Source: Nostoc sp. B(2019) (GTDB taxonomy: Bacteria > Cyanobacteriota > Cyanobacteriia > Cyanobacteriales > Nostocaceae). From it: DNA of 64,000 nucleotides. Below, piece by piece: positions 16,052-24,631 of the stretch. Below the pieces are notes generated by a model that did not search any database, was not told the DNA's origin, and saw only the letters and a list, made by a program, of their open reading frames with translations. The DNA lies in the NCBI RefSeq assembly GCF_010091925.1, contig NZ_WVID01000001.1, positions 62,001-126,000 on the forward strand, in the 5' to 3' direction. Each line of letters begins with the position of its first letter. The first letter of the stretch is position 1. The position numbers and the translations under genes were made by a program.

Positions 16052-17227
16052 TTAGAACATATCAGCAGGGTCAGCACCTTGAAGTTTACGGGTAGCGATC
16101 GCCCCGGAAATTGCACACATCATAATCGTCAGCACTAGCACTTGGAATCCCCGAATTGCAGTCATGTACATCGGTAAATTTGTGGCATGGCGAGTCAACT
16201 GGTAAAGTGCCAAAGATACACCCAATCCAGGAAAGAAGCCCAACGCGGCTAAAATCACTGCTTCTTCAAATACCACACCCAACAGGTAATAATGACGATA
16301 CCCCATTGCTTTGAAAGTGGCATATTCTCTAACGTGAGAATTGACATCTGTGGAGAGGACTTGATAGACGATAATCACCCCCACTACAAATCCCATCGAT
16401 ACACCTAGGCTGAAAATAAACCCAATTGGCGAGTTTGTTCTCCAAAAGTTGTTCTCAAATTCAATAAATTCTGCGTTAGTCAGCACTTTGACATCATCTC
16501 TCAAGTAGGCTTTCAAGACTGCTGCTACCTTTTTCGGGTCGTAGCCTGGTTGTACTTGAATCAAACCTAAACTGACACTGCTTGAGTTTCGCCGAGGAAA
16601 TAGCCGCAAAAGGTTCTGAGAACTGGTGATTAAGCTGCCATCAGTCCCAAAGGAAGCTCCAACTTTGAATAAACCACTAATAGTAATCGTACGTCCTTCT
16701 ATTTCGGTAGTCAGGGTTTTACCTTGGTCAATTTGGGCGATCGCTTTTTGGTATTCTCCTCTAGCACCACGGTCGAATAAAACGGTATTTGGCAGCTTAA
16801 TCGTCTGCAATTGCTGGTTAACATCTAATAAGTCAAACGCTGGCTTATCTGGATCGAATCCAATCAGTAACACCCCCGTCTCACGGCGTGTTTGGGGATT
16901 TTTCCACGTGATGTAGTTAAAATACATTGCTTGTGCAGACTTCACCCCTGGTATATCCATTGCTTGATACAATCGTCGACGAGAAAACGTAGACAGACCT
17001 TGCAAATTACGAGCTTGGGGACTAATTAAAACAATGTCTGCTTGTAAACTGCGATGCAATCTGGTGTTACTGTCATATAACGCCGTCTGAAAACCTAGTT
17101 GCATAAACATCAGAACATCAGCAAAGGCAATACCTGACAATGCTACCAACAAACGACTTTTTTCATGGCTCAATTGCAACCATCCTAGAGGTGTTCGCCG
17201 CCGCAGTTGTTGGAGTAGTCTGATCAT
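16052..17227 (-). CDS. devC: DevC-type ABC exporter permease (operon 1)
   Basis: A 391-residue inner-membrane permease of the FtsX/MacB fold. One transmembrane helix lies near the N-terminus (LLVALSGIAFADVLMFMQLGF), then a large periplasmic domain, then three C-terminal helices (around FIFSLGVSMGFVVGVIIVYQ, GVVFEEAVILAALGFFPGLG and VLVLTIMMCAISGAIA). The frame is open back to a TTG overlapping the devB stop at 17287-17290, but the paralogue begins at the equivalent of MIRLLQQLRRRTPLGW, so ATG 17227 is chosen. It ends TRKLQGADPADMF, as does the operon 2 copy. Confidence 0.9.
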   Translation of the reverse strand: MIRLLQQLRRRTPLGWLQLSHEKSRLLVALSGIAFADVLMFMQLGFQTALYDSNTRLHRSLQADIVLISPQARNLQGLSTFSRRRLYQAMDIPGVKSAQAMYFNYITWKNPQTRRETGVLLIGFDPDKPAFDLLDVNQQLQTIKLPNTVLFDRGARGEYQKAIAQIDQGKTLTTEIEGRTITISGLFKVGASFGTDGSLITSSQNLLRLFPRRNSSSVSLGLIQVQPGYDPKKVAAVLKAYLRDDVKVLTNAEFIEFENNFWRTNSPIGFIFSLGVSMGFVVGVIIVYQVLSTDVNSHVREYATFKAMGYRHYYLLGVVFEEAVILAALGFFPGLGVSLALYQLTRHATNLPMYMTAIRGFQVLVLTIMMCAISGAIATRKLQGADPADMF

Positions 17228-17253
17228 ACGAGGAGCACAAGGGGAATAGGTAT

Positions 17254-17277
17254 TGACTTTTGACTTTTGACTTTTGA
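17254..17277. repeat. TGACTTT microsatellite between devB and devC
   Basis: Three and a half copies of the 7-bp unit TGACTTT in the gap between the devB stop and the chosen devC start. Because the unit is not a multiple of three, copy-number change would shift any translation begun at the upstream TTG. Confidence 0.7.
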
Positions 17278-17286
17278 CCCTTAATT

Positions 17287-18534
17287 TCAAAGTTCAATTA
17301 CTGCCTTAACTTGCATATTGGTTAAACTGGCAGCTTTCAAGCTGGAGGCATCGTCAAGCCGGATAAAGACTTCTACTACTCTGTTGTCGATATTACTAAT
17401 AGGGTCAGTATTAATTACACTCTGCCGCCGCACTTGTAAGCCTAAACGCTCCACTGTTCCGTGTAACTCAATAGGAAGGAAATCGCCAACTGCTTGCACC
17501 CGCTGCTTTGGACGTACTTTGCTGATATCGCTTTCGTATACTTCAGCTATGACATACATCTGGCTAGTTTGCCCAATATCGGCAATACCATTATTTGATA
17601 CCAATTCCCCAGGGCGAGCGTGGATCTCGAATACTTGCCCATCTTGGAGCGATCGCTTTGCTAAATCCTTCTCTTTTGAAGAGGCGATCGCAAACGGCCA
17701 ACGCACGTAAGCTTGTTGCAAATTTGCTTTTGCTAAGTTCATGGCTGCTACAGCACGATTGACTTCTGCTTGTGCAGCCTCTACATCGACTTTCGGCACA
17801 TCTGTAATTTTATCTAGTGTTGCTGTAGCTTCTTTAATTTGTTGCTGGCTAGCTGACTGACTGCGATTTAACTGCGCTTGCGCTTCTTGCAGACTTTTTT
17901 GGGCAGTTTCTAGATTTAAGCGCTTGCTGTCTCGTTGGGAAGCGGAAATTGCTCCTTTTTCATAGAGTGTCTGATAACGTTGTTCTTCGGCTTCGGCGTT
18001 ACGCATAGTAGCTTGTAACCGCTCAATCGTGGCTGTTTGAGCGTTAATATCGCCTTGGCTTTCTGCTTTTAGGCGGGCGATCGCCGCTTGTTGAGCTGCA
18101 ATCTCGCCGCGTTTAGCACCCGCTTGCGTCCGCATCAGGTTTGCCTGTGCTACCTTTACTTCTTCCTGCGCCTCTTTTAAAGCTGCTTGCAAGCGATCGC
18201 GACTGTCCAAAATCGCAATTATTTGCCCTGGCTTTACCCTATCGCCTTCCTTCACGAGTAACTGTTCTACCCGACTTCCTTCCGTAGACGCGGTAGCAGA
18301 GAGTTTAATTACCTTTCCCCGTGGTTCGATCCGCCCCAGGGCTGTGACAGTTTTCAACTGTGGTAATTTTGTGATTGCTGTTTGTACCTCTTGATTCGCA
18401 TAATTTTGCCAGCGTTTTACTGTATAAAAGCTGATTCCGCCAACCAATAAAGATGCGATTATAGCGATAAAAACGGATGGACGCAGAATAGACTTAGGGG
18501 ACAATGTGTACCCTAGCTTTGAGTTTCGCACCAT
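17287..18534 (-). CDS. devB: DevB-type membrane-fusion (HlyD-like) adaptor (operon 1)
   Basis: A 415-residue periplasmic adaptor. An N-terminal membrane anchor (about residues 20-40, VFIAIIASLLVGGISFYTV) is followed by a lipoyl/barrel half (VKEGDRVKPGQIIAIL), a long coiled-coil hairpin rich in Ala, Gln and Glu (about 105-255), the second lipoyl half and a C-terminal beta domain ending in QVKAVIEL. It bridges DevAC to an outer-membrane TolC-like channel. ATG at 18534 has AGAGGT six bases upstream. It is the first gene of the operon; no local regulator is apparent, unlike operon 2. Confidence 0.9.
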   Translation of the reverse strand: MVRNSKLGYTLSPKSILRPSVFIAIIASLLVGGISFYTVKRWQNYANQEVQTAITKLPQLKTVTALGRIEPRGKVIKLSATASTEGSRVEQLLVKEGDRVKPGQIIAILDSRDRLQAALKEAQEEVKVAQANLMRTQAGAKRGEIAAQQAAIARLKAESQGDINAQTATIERLQATMRNAEAEEQRYQTLYEKGAISASQRDSKRLNLETAQKSLQEAQAQLNRSQSASQQQIKEATATLDKITDVPKVDVEAAQAEVNRAVAAMNLAKANLQQAYVRWPFAIASSKEKDLAKRSLQDGQVFEIHARPGELVSNNGIADIGQTSQMYVIAEVYESDISKVRPKQRVQAVGDFLPIELHGTVERLGLQVRRQSVINTDPISNIDNRVVEVFIRLDDASSLKAASLTNMQVKAVIEL

Positions 18535-19143
18535 AGATTACCTCTTAACTAGTGGCGCAGAAAAAACTGAAAAATTAGGCTTTTCTCAGTGCTTATTTGT
18601 TAATCTCCATTTTCTTAGTCAGTTATTGTTGATTTATAGCTTCCGAGTCCATAAAAAGAATGGGATTTGTTGAGAATTTAGTTAGATAGCGTAATTTAGC
18701 TGGAGAGAATAACAACAAACCCTTATACCAAATGAGAGACTTATGTTTCTAATGAACTACTTTTGTTTTGTGAAAGTATTCAGGTATATTAAACTTTTTC
18801 AAAATGATGGGTTGTAACAGCGCCAACAATCAGACGTAAATTAAGCAAATAGGCAAAAATATTTGATGTCATTAGTAGCAATGCAATACAAAATTCTGGC
18901 GATCGCAACCAGATGACAAACAGAAATTATATGTATATCATCCTCGCAATAATATAGTTAAATTTAATTATTTCTACTTATTTACAAGAATTGTTGATAT
19001 TTTTAAAACCTCATAATTTTGTCATGAAAATTTAAAATTATATGCATAGTTAAAATATTAAATTCATCTTTTTGCTGTCAAGCTTTATAGAAGAATCTTA
19101 GAGTTTGAAAAGTATTAGGCGAATAGAATTCGCTACTACACAA
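18535..19143. other. intergenic region without recognised genes
   Basis: About 600 bp of AT-rich sequence upstream of devB operon 1, with one GGCGATCGCA site near 18898. No frame with coding character was seen; it should hold the devB promoter. Confidence 0.5.
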
Positions 19144-19380
19144 ACCAAGTCCACCTCCGTGGACTAACGAAAAATCAAGGGTTTTTAACCCACGGAGGTG
19201 GAGAGAAGTCTGAGCGGAGGCTTCCGACGCTCCTACGTCGCTAACGCTGCGCTATCCGTTGGCGCAGCCCGCCGTAGGCATCAGAACTTCTCCCAAGGGG
19301 AGACGCCAAAGGCGAACGGGGTTTTGTCTGTATAGCCGCGACTTCCAGTCGCCAGGGCTAGCAACCTCTTAGAGGCGGGT
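19144..19380. repeat. composite cluster of dispersed repeats
   Basis: Several modules in series: an inverted repeat TCCACCTCCGTGG (19150-19162) / CCACGGAGGTGGA (19190-19202); a GC-rich CTACGTCGCTAACGCTGCGC stretch; GCAGCCCGCCGTAGGCATCA; and a 34-bp unit at 19284-19317 beginning GAACTTCTCCCAAGGGGAGA. That last unit is identical, in reverse complement, to 59115-59148 inside the chlH paralogue. Confidence 0.8.
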
Positions 19381-19576
19381 AAAGAAGTAACGAAAAAGAG
19401 CATCTTAAGTCCCTGACTGAGAATAGGCACTATCGCTACAAACTAAGATTTAGCTCTGTATCCATAGCTCTCGAATTAACCACACAATTTTTAGCTTTTA
19501 TACTTTTTGTATCTCTGAATACTTGATGTTAGAGCGTCAAGCTTAGACACTAATCGTGTCTTTGAATACCAAAATC

Positions 19577-20422
19577 ATGAGAAAAACTAAGCTTTTTAAA
19601 TTTCTGCTACCTTGTGTAACTGTAGCCCTCCCTATAGCTCTGATTGGGTATTTACGCCCAACTAAAGCACAATTCTCAAGTGTGCATTTAACTTTGGGCA
19701 ATCCAAGTAATGCAACAACAAGCCTCTCATCCCCAAACAATTATTTATTATCAAAAGCTCAGTATGCGCTGAGTTACAGCCGTGATAGAGGAACTCCAAA
19801 TTGGGTGTCTTGGCAACTAAATTCTTCGTGGCTCGGTTCAACATCAAGGCAAGACGACTTCCGCGCCGATACCACTCTCCCTACAGGATGGTATCGAGTA
19901 ACTGGCTCTGATTATTCTGGCAGCGGGTTCGACAGAGGACACATGACACCTTCAGCTGACAGAACAAGGACAGTGACGAATAACTCTGCAACATTCCTGA
20001 TGACAAATATGATTCCACAGTCACCCGATAATAATCAGGGGCCGTGGGCTTCACTAGAAAACTACTCTAGAGACTTAGTGAGGCAAGGGAGAGAGCTATA
20101 TATTATTTCTGGCACATACGGCATTGGTGGAACTGGCTCGAATGGCACAAAATATACAATTACTAATGGCAGGGTTCAAGTTCCTAATAGAGTCTGGAAG
20201 GTGATTGTAGTGAGTAACCCAGGTGTTGGAGCATCTGGAATTACGACTAACACGAGGGTTATTAGCGTTGATCTTCCCAATACCCAAGGCATAAGAAACA
20301 ACGATTGGAGAACATATCGAGTTTCTGTTGACTCAATTGAACTCAAAACAGGCTTCAATTTATTATCTAATGTATCAACATCTGTTCAATCTGTGGTTGA
20401 ATCTAGAGTTGACAATTTATGA
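19577..20422 (+). CDS. nucA: secreted NucA-like DNA/RNA non-specific endonuclease
   Basis: A 281-residue beta-beta-alpha-metal nuclease. An N-terminal signal sequence (MRKTKLFKFLLPCVTVALPI, cleavage probably near TKAQF) is followed by the nuclease domain with DRGHM at 119-123 (general base H122), a metal-ligand Asn at about 153 (TNMIPQSPDNNQ) and a Glu at about 161. These line up with H124, N155 and E163 of Anabaena NucA, offset by two. It should degrade DNA and RNA without sequence preference outside the cytoplasm. A GTG lies seven codons upstream at 19556; the ATG at 19577 gives a clean signal peptide. A NuiA-type inhibitor gene is convergent 300 bp away. Confidence 0.93.
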   Translation: MRKTKLFKFLLPCVTVALPIALIGYLRPTKAQFSSVHLTLGNPSNATTSLSSPNNYLLSKAQYALSYSRDRGTPNWVSWQLNSSWLGSTSRQDDFRADTTLPTGWYRVTGSDYSGSGFDRGHMTPSADRTRTVTNNSATFLMTNMIPQSPDNNQGPWASLENYSRDLVRQGRELYIISGTYGIGGTGSNGTKYTITNGRVQVPNRVWKVIVVSNPGVGASGITTNTRVISVDLPNTQGIRNNDWRTYRVSVDSIELKTGFNLLSNVSTSVQSVVESRVDNL

Positions 20423-20478
20423 AGAAGGGTAAGGGGTAAAGGGGAAGGGTAAAAACAGAACTTCGTCCCGCTACGCTA

Positions 20479-20592
20479 ATACCATTTCACTTTAAAATCG
20501 ATACAAATAGGCAGCAGAGGGGCAGGGAGCGGGGGGCAGGGGGAAAGGATTAGAGGCTAATCATTTGTATCAGGTATTTCGTGAAATGGTAT
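20479..20592. mobile_element. MITE-like foldback element
   Basis: A 114-bp non-coding element with perfect 12-bp terminal inverted repeats (ATACCATTTCAC at 20479-20490, GTGAAATGGTAT at 20581-20592) and a second inner pair (GATACAAAT / ATTTGTATC). The centre is purine-rich (GGCAGGGAGCGGGGGGCAGG). A lone terminal copy (GTGAAATGGTAT) also lies near 37891 after clpC, so the sequence is dispersed. No transposase is encoded. Confidence 0.7.
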
Positions 20593-20720
20593 AACGCCCG
20601 AAGTTAAGCGAAATAATCCTTATATTACAGGGAACGTAAAAAGCTTTTTGCTATGGTGGGCAACCATTATCATCCCTTTACCCTTTACCCCTCTTGTTTA
20701 TATAATTTCCAAATTGGCTG

Positions 20721-21116
20721 CTAGGTTTCCACAACTTTAGTGGAAAGCCCTGCTAAATCTCCCGATGGAGTCTTTCCGATGATATAAACATCAATATTTA
20801 TCGTACCTATGCGATAAACTTTGATTTCATTCAGGTTATTCTTAAGCGTCTGGACAAGTGTTTGAAATTTTTTAACATTCTGCTTCTGTTGTTCGTCATG
20901 CCATTCTTTTTCATAGGCACAATTACGAAATAAATCATCTAGAGCCACTTCTTCGACTGGTGACTCTTGGGGATGATCTGTTAGCTGGAGTAATTTTTGA
21001 GTTGTCACGTTAGCTTGACCAGTCCACAAAAAAACCTCAAATGGGTATTCTGACTCGCTCATCATTAATAAACCAGCACAAGACTGTTTTAACTTTTCAG
21101 TAATTTCGTTAGTCAT
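20721..21116 (-). CDS. nuiA: NuiA-type nuclease inhibitor
   Basis: A 131-residue cytosolic protein clearly related, as recalled, to Anabaena NuiA (135 residues), the specific inhibitor of NucA. Shared features are LLMMSESEYPFEVFLW near the N-terminus, VYRIGTINIDVYIIGKTP, and the extreme C-terminus AGLSTKVVET. In the published NucA-NuiA complex the C-terminal Thr carboxylate coordinates the catalytic Mg, and a terminal Thr is kept here. ATG at 21116 gives the family N-terminus (MTNEITEKL). It follows the second devA by 47 bp on the same strand, so it is probably the last gene of devBCA operon 2. It protects the producing cell from the nucA product. Confidence 0.92.
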   Translation of the reverse strand: MTNEITEKLKQSCAGLLMMSESEYPFEVFLWTGQANVTTQKLLQLTDHPQESPVEEVALDDLFRNCAYEKEWHDEQQKQNVKKFQTLVQTLKNNLNEIKVYRIGTINIDVYIIGKTPSGDLAGLSTKVVET

Positions 21117-21163
21117 AGCTATTAGTTTTTGACAACGCTCATACTGTATCATTCCTGGTTCGC

Positions 21164-21868
21164 CTAAACTGCTGAGACAACGGCTCGATCATTTACTAGC
21201 TTGCCATCTTCCATGTGGACGATGCGATCGGCAATATCGAGAATGCGATTGTCATGAGTTACTAAAAGAATGGTACAGCCTTGTTCTTTTGCCAGTTTTT
21301 GCATGAGTGTTACCACATCTCTACCCGATTTACTGTCAAGGGCGGCGGTGGGTTCATCTGCTAAGACAATTTTAGGATGACTGACTAGGGCGCGAGCGAT
21401 CGCAACTCTTTGTTTTTGTCCCCCCGATAAATCATCGGGATAGTAATTGATACGCTCTTTTAATCCTACCTCCTCTAACATTTGTGCTGAGCGAGTTTTC
21501 ATTTCTGGCAGCGACATATTTTTGTGCAGTTCCAAGCCCATTTTGACGTTCTGGAGTGCTGTCAGGCTAGCGTGTAGGTTGTGCGCTTGGAAAATATAAC
21601 CGTTACTGCGTCGCGCCTGAGTAAGTTGTGCTGCACTAGCACCACAAAGTTCTTGTCCCAATATCTCCAAATTACCAGATTGAGCAGAACGCAACCCACC
21701 TACCAAGGTGAGAAGTGTAGTTTTACCAGAACCAGACGGCCCAGTCATAATGATAATTTCGCCAGCGTTAATCTCCAAGTTAATATCAAACAAAACTTGC
21801 TTACGCAGTTGACCCTGACCAAAATAGTGATCAAGATTTTTAATAGAAATAACGGGTTCGCTAGTCAT
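21164..21868 (-). CDS. devA: DevA-type ABC exporter ATPase (operon 2)
   Basis: A 234-residue ABC ATPase nearly collinear with the one at 15290-15991. Walker A GPSGSGKTT (43-51), LSGGQ and IVLADEP are all intact. It completes the second devBCA operon and is followed by nuiA. The high similarity of the two operons suggests duplication, with the nucA-nuiA segment lying between the copies. Confidence 0.9.
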   Translation of the reverse strand: MTSEPVISIKNLDHYFGQGQLRKQVLFDINLEINAGEIIIMTGPSGSGKTTLLTLVGGLRSAQSGNLEILGQELCGASAAQLTQARRSNGYIFQAHNLHASLTALQNVKMGLELHKNMSLPEMKTRSAQMLEEVGLKERINYYPDDLSGGQKQRVAIARALVSHPKIVLADEPTAALDSKSGRDVVTLMQKLAKEQGCTILLVTHDNRILDIADRIVHMEDGKLVNDRAVVSAV

Positions 21869-21935
21869 AAGTAAGCGGATTCCTCATAATGACCGTCATT
21901 TGTCCTTAATCCTTAGTAATGACAAATGACAATTT

Positions 21936-23111
21936 TTAAAACATATCTGCGGGGTCAGCAGATTGAAGTTTACGCGTGGCGATCGCACCAGAAATTATAC
22001 ACATAATCATAGTCAGCATTAGTACCGTAATGGCTCGTGCTAAAGTCATGTAAAGTGGCAAATTGGTGGCATTGCGAGTTAGATGGTAAAGTCCAAAGGG
22101 TACGATCGCCCCTGGTATAAAACCCAATACTGCTAGAATTACTGCTTCTTCAAACACCACACCGAGTAAGTAGAGATTGTTGTACCCCATTGCTTTAAAG
22201 GTGGCGTACTCTTTTATATGGGCATTCACATCAGTAGAAAGGACTTGATAAACAATAATCACGCCCACTAAAAACCCCATTGTTACACCCAAGCTGAAAA
22301 TAAACCCGATGGCAGTATTTTCTTTCCAATAATTTTTTTCAAATTCAATAAATTCTTCGCGGGTCAATACTTTGACATCTTGACCTAGATAAGCGTTTAA
22401 AGTTGCTTTGATCTGCTTAGGGTCATAGCCTGGTTGCAGATTAACCAAACCTAGACTGACGCTGCTTGCTTCTCGCCCAGGAAATAGGCGCAAAAAGTTT
22501 TGGTCGCTAGTAATTAAGTTACCATCGGCAATGAAGGAAGCCCCAACTGAAAATAAGCCGCCAATGCTAACCGTCCGGCGGTCAATTTCAGTTGTAACGG
22601 ATTTTCCTTGTTCAATTTGGGCGATCGCTTCTTTATAATCTCCTCTAGAGGCGCGATCAAAAAGAACGGTATCTGGTAATTTAACCATATCTTTCTGGCG
22701 GTTCACATCAGCTAAGTTAAACACTTGCTGATCAGGATTGAACCCCATAACTAATATTGTTGTCTTCTGTTGTGTTTGGGGATTCTTCCAATCGATAAAG
22801 TTGACATACATGGCTTCTGCCGATTTTACCCCTGGTACATCCATTGCTTGAAACAGTCGCCGCCTTGTAAAAGTAGACATATTTGCCAAGTTACGTGCTT
22901 GGGGACTGATGACAAATATGTCACCCTGCATACTGCGATGCAGCACAGTATTACTTTCAAACAGAGCATCTTGAAACCCTAACTGCATGAACATCAGGAC
23001 ATCAGCGAAGGCAATGCCTGACAATGCTACCAACAGACGCCCCCTTTCGTGACTCAGTTGCAGCCAACCTAGGGGGGTTCGTTGCCGCAATTGCTGAATA
23101 AATCCAATCAC
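21936..23111 (-). CDS. devC: DevC-type ABC exporter permease (operon 2)
   Basis: A 391-residue permease, the same length as DevC of operon 1, with the same topology: an N-terminal helix, a periplasmic domain, three C-terminal helices and an ADPADMF terminus. The start is GTG at 23111; its GTGA overlaps the devB stop by 4 bp, implying translational coupling. That tight coupling contrasts with operon 1, where the microsatellite separates the two genes. Confidence 0.9.
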   Translation of the reverse strand: MIGFIQQLRQRTPLGWLQLSHERGRLLVALSGIAFADVLMFMQLGFQDALFESNTVLHRSMQGDIFVISPQARNLANMSTFTRRRLFQAMDVPGVKSAEAMYVNFIDWKNPQTQQKTTILVMGFNPDQQVFNLADVNRQKDMVKLPDTVLFDRASRGDYKEAIAQIEQGKSVTTEIDRRTVSIGGLFSVGASFIADGNLITSDQNFLRLFPGREASSVSLGLVNLQPGYDPKQIKATLNAYLGQDVKVLTREEFIEFEKNYWKENTAIGFIFSLGVTMGFLVGVIIVYQVLSTDVNAHIKEYATFKAMGYNNLYLLGVVFEEAVILAVLGFIPGAIVPFGLYHLTRNATNLPLYMTLARAITVLMLTMIMCIISGAIATRKLQSADPADMF

Positions 23112-24415
23112 AGTTCAATTACCGCCTTGACTTGTAGATTAGTAAACTTAGAAGCTTTTTGGCTAGATAGTTTATTCAGTTGCACATGAACTTCCACTAC
23201 CCTGGCATCAATATTGCTAGAAGGATCACTGTTGATCAGATTTTGCCGCTGCACTTGCATACCAATCCAATCCACCCTTCCTTGTAATTCATTGGGTAGA
23301 GACTCGCTGCTGATCCGCACCGCCTGTCCCTGACGCACTTTGTTAATATCACTTTGGTAGACTTCTGCCACTGCATACATCTGGTCAGTTTGACCTAAAT
23401 CTACGATTCCCTGTTCACCAACTGTTTCTCCGGCTCTTGTATTAATCTTGAGAATTTGCCCGGTTTTGGGAGCGTGGATATATGCCTGAGTTAGTTGCGC
23501 TTTAATTTTCTCTGCGGTGGCTTGAGCGCTTTCTACTTCTGCTTGGGCGTTTGCTATATCTGTGGGACGGATTTCTGCGGTTTGATTCAGGGTAGCTTTG
23601 GCTTCGTTAATTTGCTGTTGCAAGCTGGCGATGGTTTGGTTGCGGTTGGCTTTGGCTTCGTTAAGCTGCTGTTCTAGGGTGGCTATAGTTCTTGCTTTGG
23701 TGGCTTGGCTTTCGATTAACTGCTGAGAGGAAGTTTCTGCACTTAAACGTCTGCTATCAACTTCTTGACTGGAAATCGCGCCGCTTTTGTATAAAGTCTC
23801 GTAGCGTTGAACATCTGCTTGGGCGTTTTGCCTCTCGGCTGCGACGCGAGCAACTGTTGCTTCTAGCTGCTGTTTTTGTCCTTGTAGTTCTGCTTCTAAA
23901 CGGTTAATTGTGGCTTGCTGAGTTTTGATGTTTCCCTCTAGTTCCACTTCCAAACGTTTTATGGTAGCTTCCCGCGCTCCAATTTCTCCTTGTTTTGCGC
24001 CTGCTCTTACCTGGTTAAGGCGGGATTTGGCAACTTTAACTTGTTTTTGTGCTTCACCCAAACTCGCTTGAAGGCGATCGCGACTGTCCATAATGGCAAT
24101 TACCTGCCCAGCTTTGACGCGATCGCCTTCTCTGACTAACAGTTTTTCCACCCGATTCCCTTCATTAGAAGAAGGTGCAGAAAGTTTTATTACCTCTTCG
24201 TTTGGTTCCAACCGTCCCAATGCTGTGACTGTTTTTACTACTGGTTGAACGGCTACTGGCGCTTCTTGCTTTTGATTAGCCTTAGCCTGCAACTGTAGCA
24301 CCGTGTAAACACTAGCTCCGCCTACAGCTAAAGATGCGATTATTACTAACCAAATATGCGATCGTAAAAAATTTTGGGAAGACCTTAAACTCTCTATCTT
24401 CCGATTTTGCGCCAT
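23108..24415 (-). CDS. devB: DevB-type membrane-fusion adaptor (operon 2)
   Basis: A 435-residue HlyD-like adaptor with one membrane anchor (HIWLVIIASLAVGGASVYTV), a lipoyl half (VREGDRVKAGQVIAIM) and a coiled-coil hairpin longer than in operon 1. The extra length contains repeated heptad-like units (IKRLEVELEG, INRLEAELQG; LEQQLNEAKANRNQT, LQQQINEAKATLNQT). A longer hairpin reaches further across the periplasm. It starts at 24415, just downstream of the TetR-type operator. Confidence 0.9.
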   Translation of the reverse strand: MAQNRKIESLRSSQNFLRSHIWLVIIASLAVGGASVYTVLQLQAKANQKQEAPVAVQPVVKTVTALGRLEPNEEVIKLSAPSSNEGNRVEKLLVREGDRVKAGQVIAIMDSRDRLQASLGEAQKQVKVAKSRLNQVRAGAKQGEIGAREATIKRLEVELEGNIKTQQATINRLEAELQGQKQQLEATVARVAAERQNAQADVQRYETLYKSGAISSQEVDSRRLSAETSSQQLIESQATKARTIATLEQQLNEAKANRNQTIASLQQQINEAKATLNQTAEIRPTDIANAQAEVESAQATAEKIKAQLTQAYIHAPKTGQILKINTRAGETVGEQGIVDLGQTDQMYAVAEVYQSDINKVRQGQAVRISSESLPNELQGRVDWIGMQVQRQNLINSDPSSNIDARVVEVHVQLNKLSSQKASKFTNLQVKAVIEL

Positions 24416-24451
24416 AGTATTCCCCTCTTACCAGTAGCAAGTCGTACTAAA

Positions 24452-24482
24452 CCGTTCAGTTTTAATATGCTAAACTGAACGG
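24452..24482. promoter_or_regulatory. candidate TetR operator between devB and tetR
   Basis: A perfect 11-bp inverted repeat, CCGTTCAGTTT (24452-24462) and AAACTGAACGG (24472-24482), separated by 9 bp, in the 216-bp gap between the divergent devB operon and tetR gene. Size and placement fit a TetR-family operator controlling one or both directions. Confidence 0.75.
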
Positions 24483-24631
24483 ACTAGTTTAGTCAAGGTA
24501 TGCAACCAAAGCTACAACTCCTTGAACTAGTCTGGAGTTATCTGCCAGAATGCTTATCACAATTGGGATTAATTGCGTAGAGTATTTTGCAACGTCTATT
24601 AAAATTATTTATAGAAGAGGACGATTAATAA

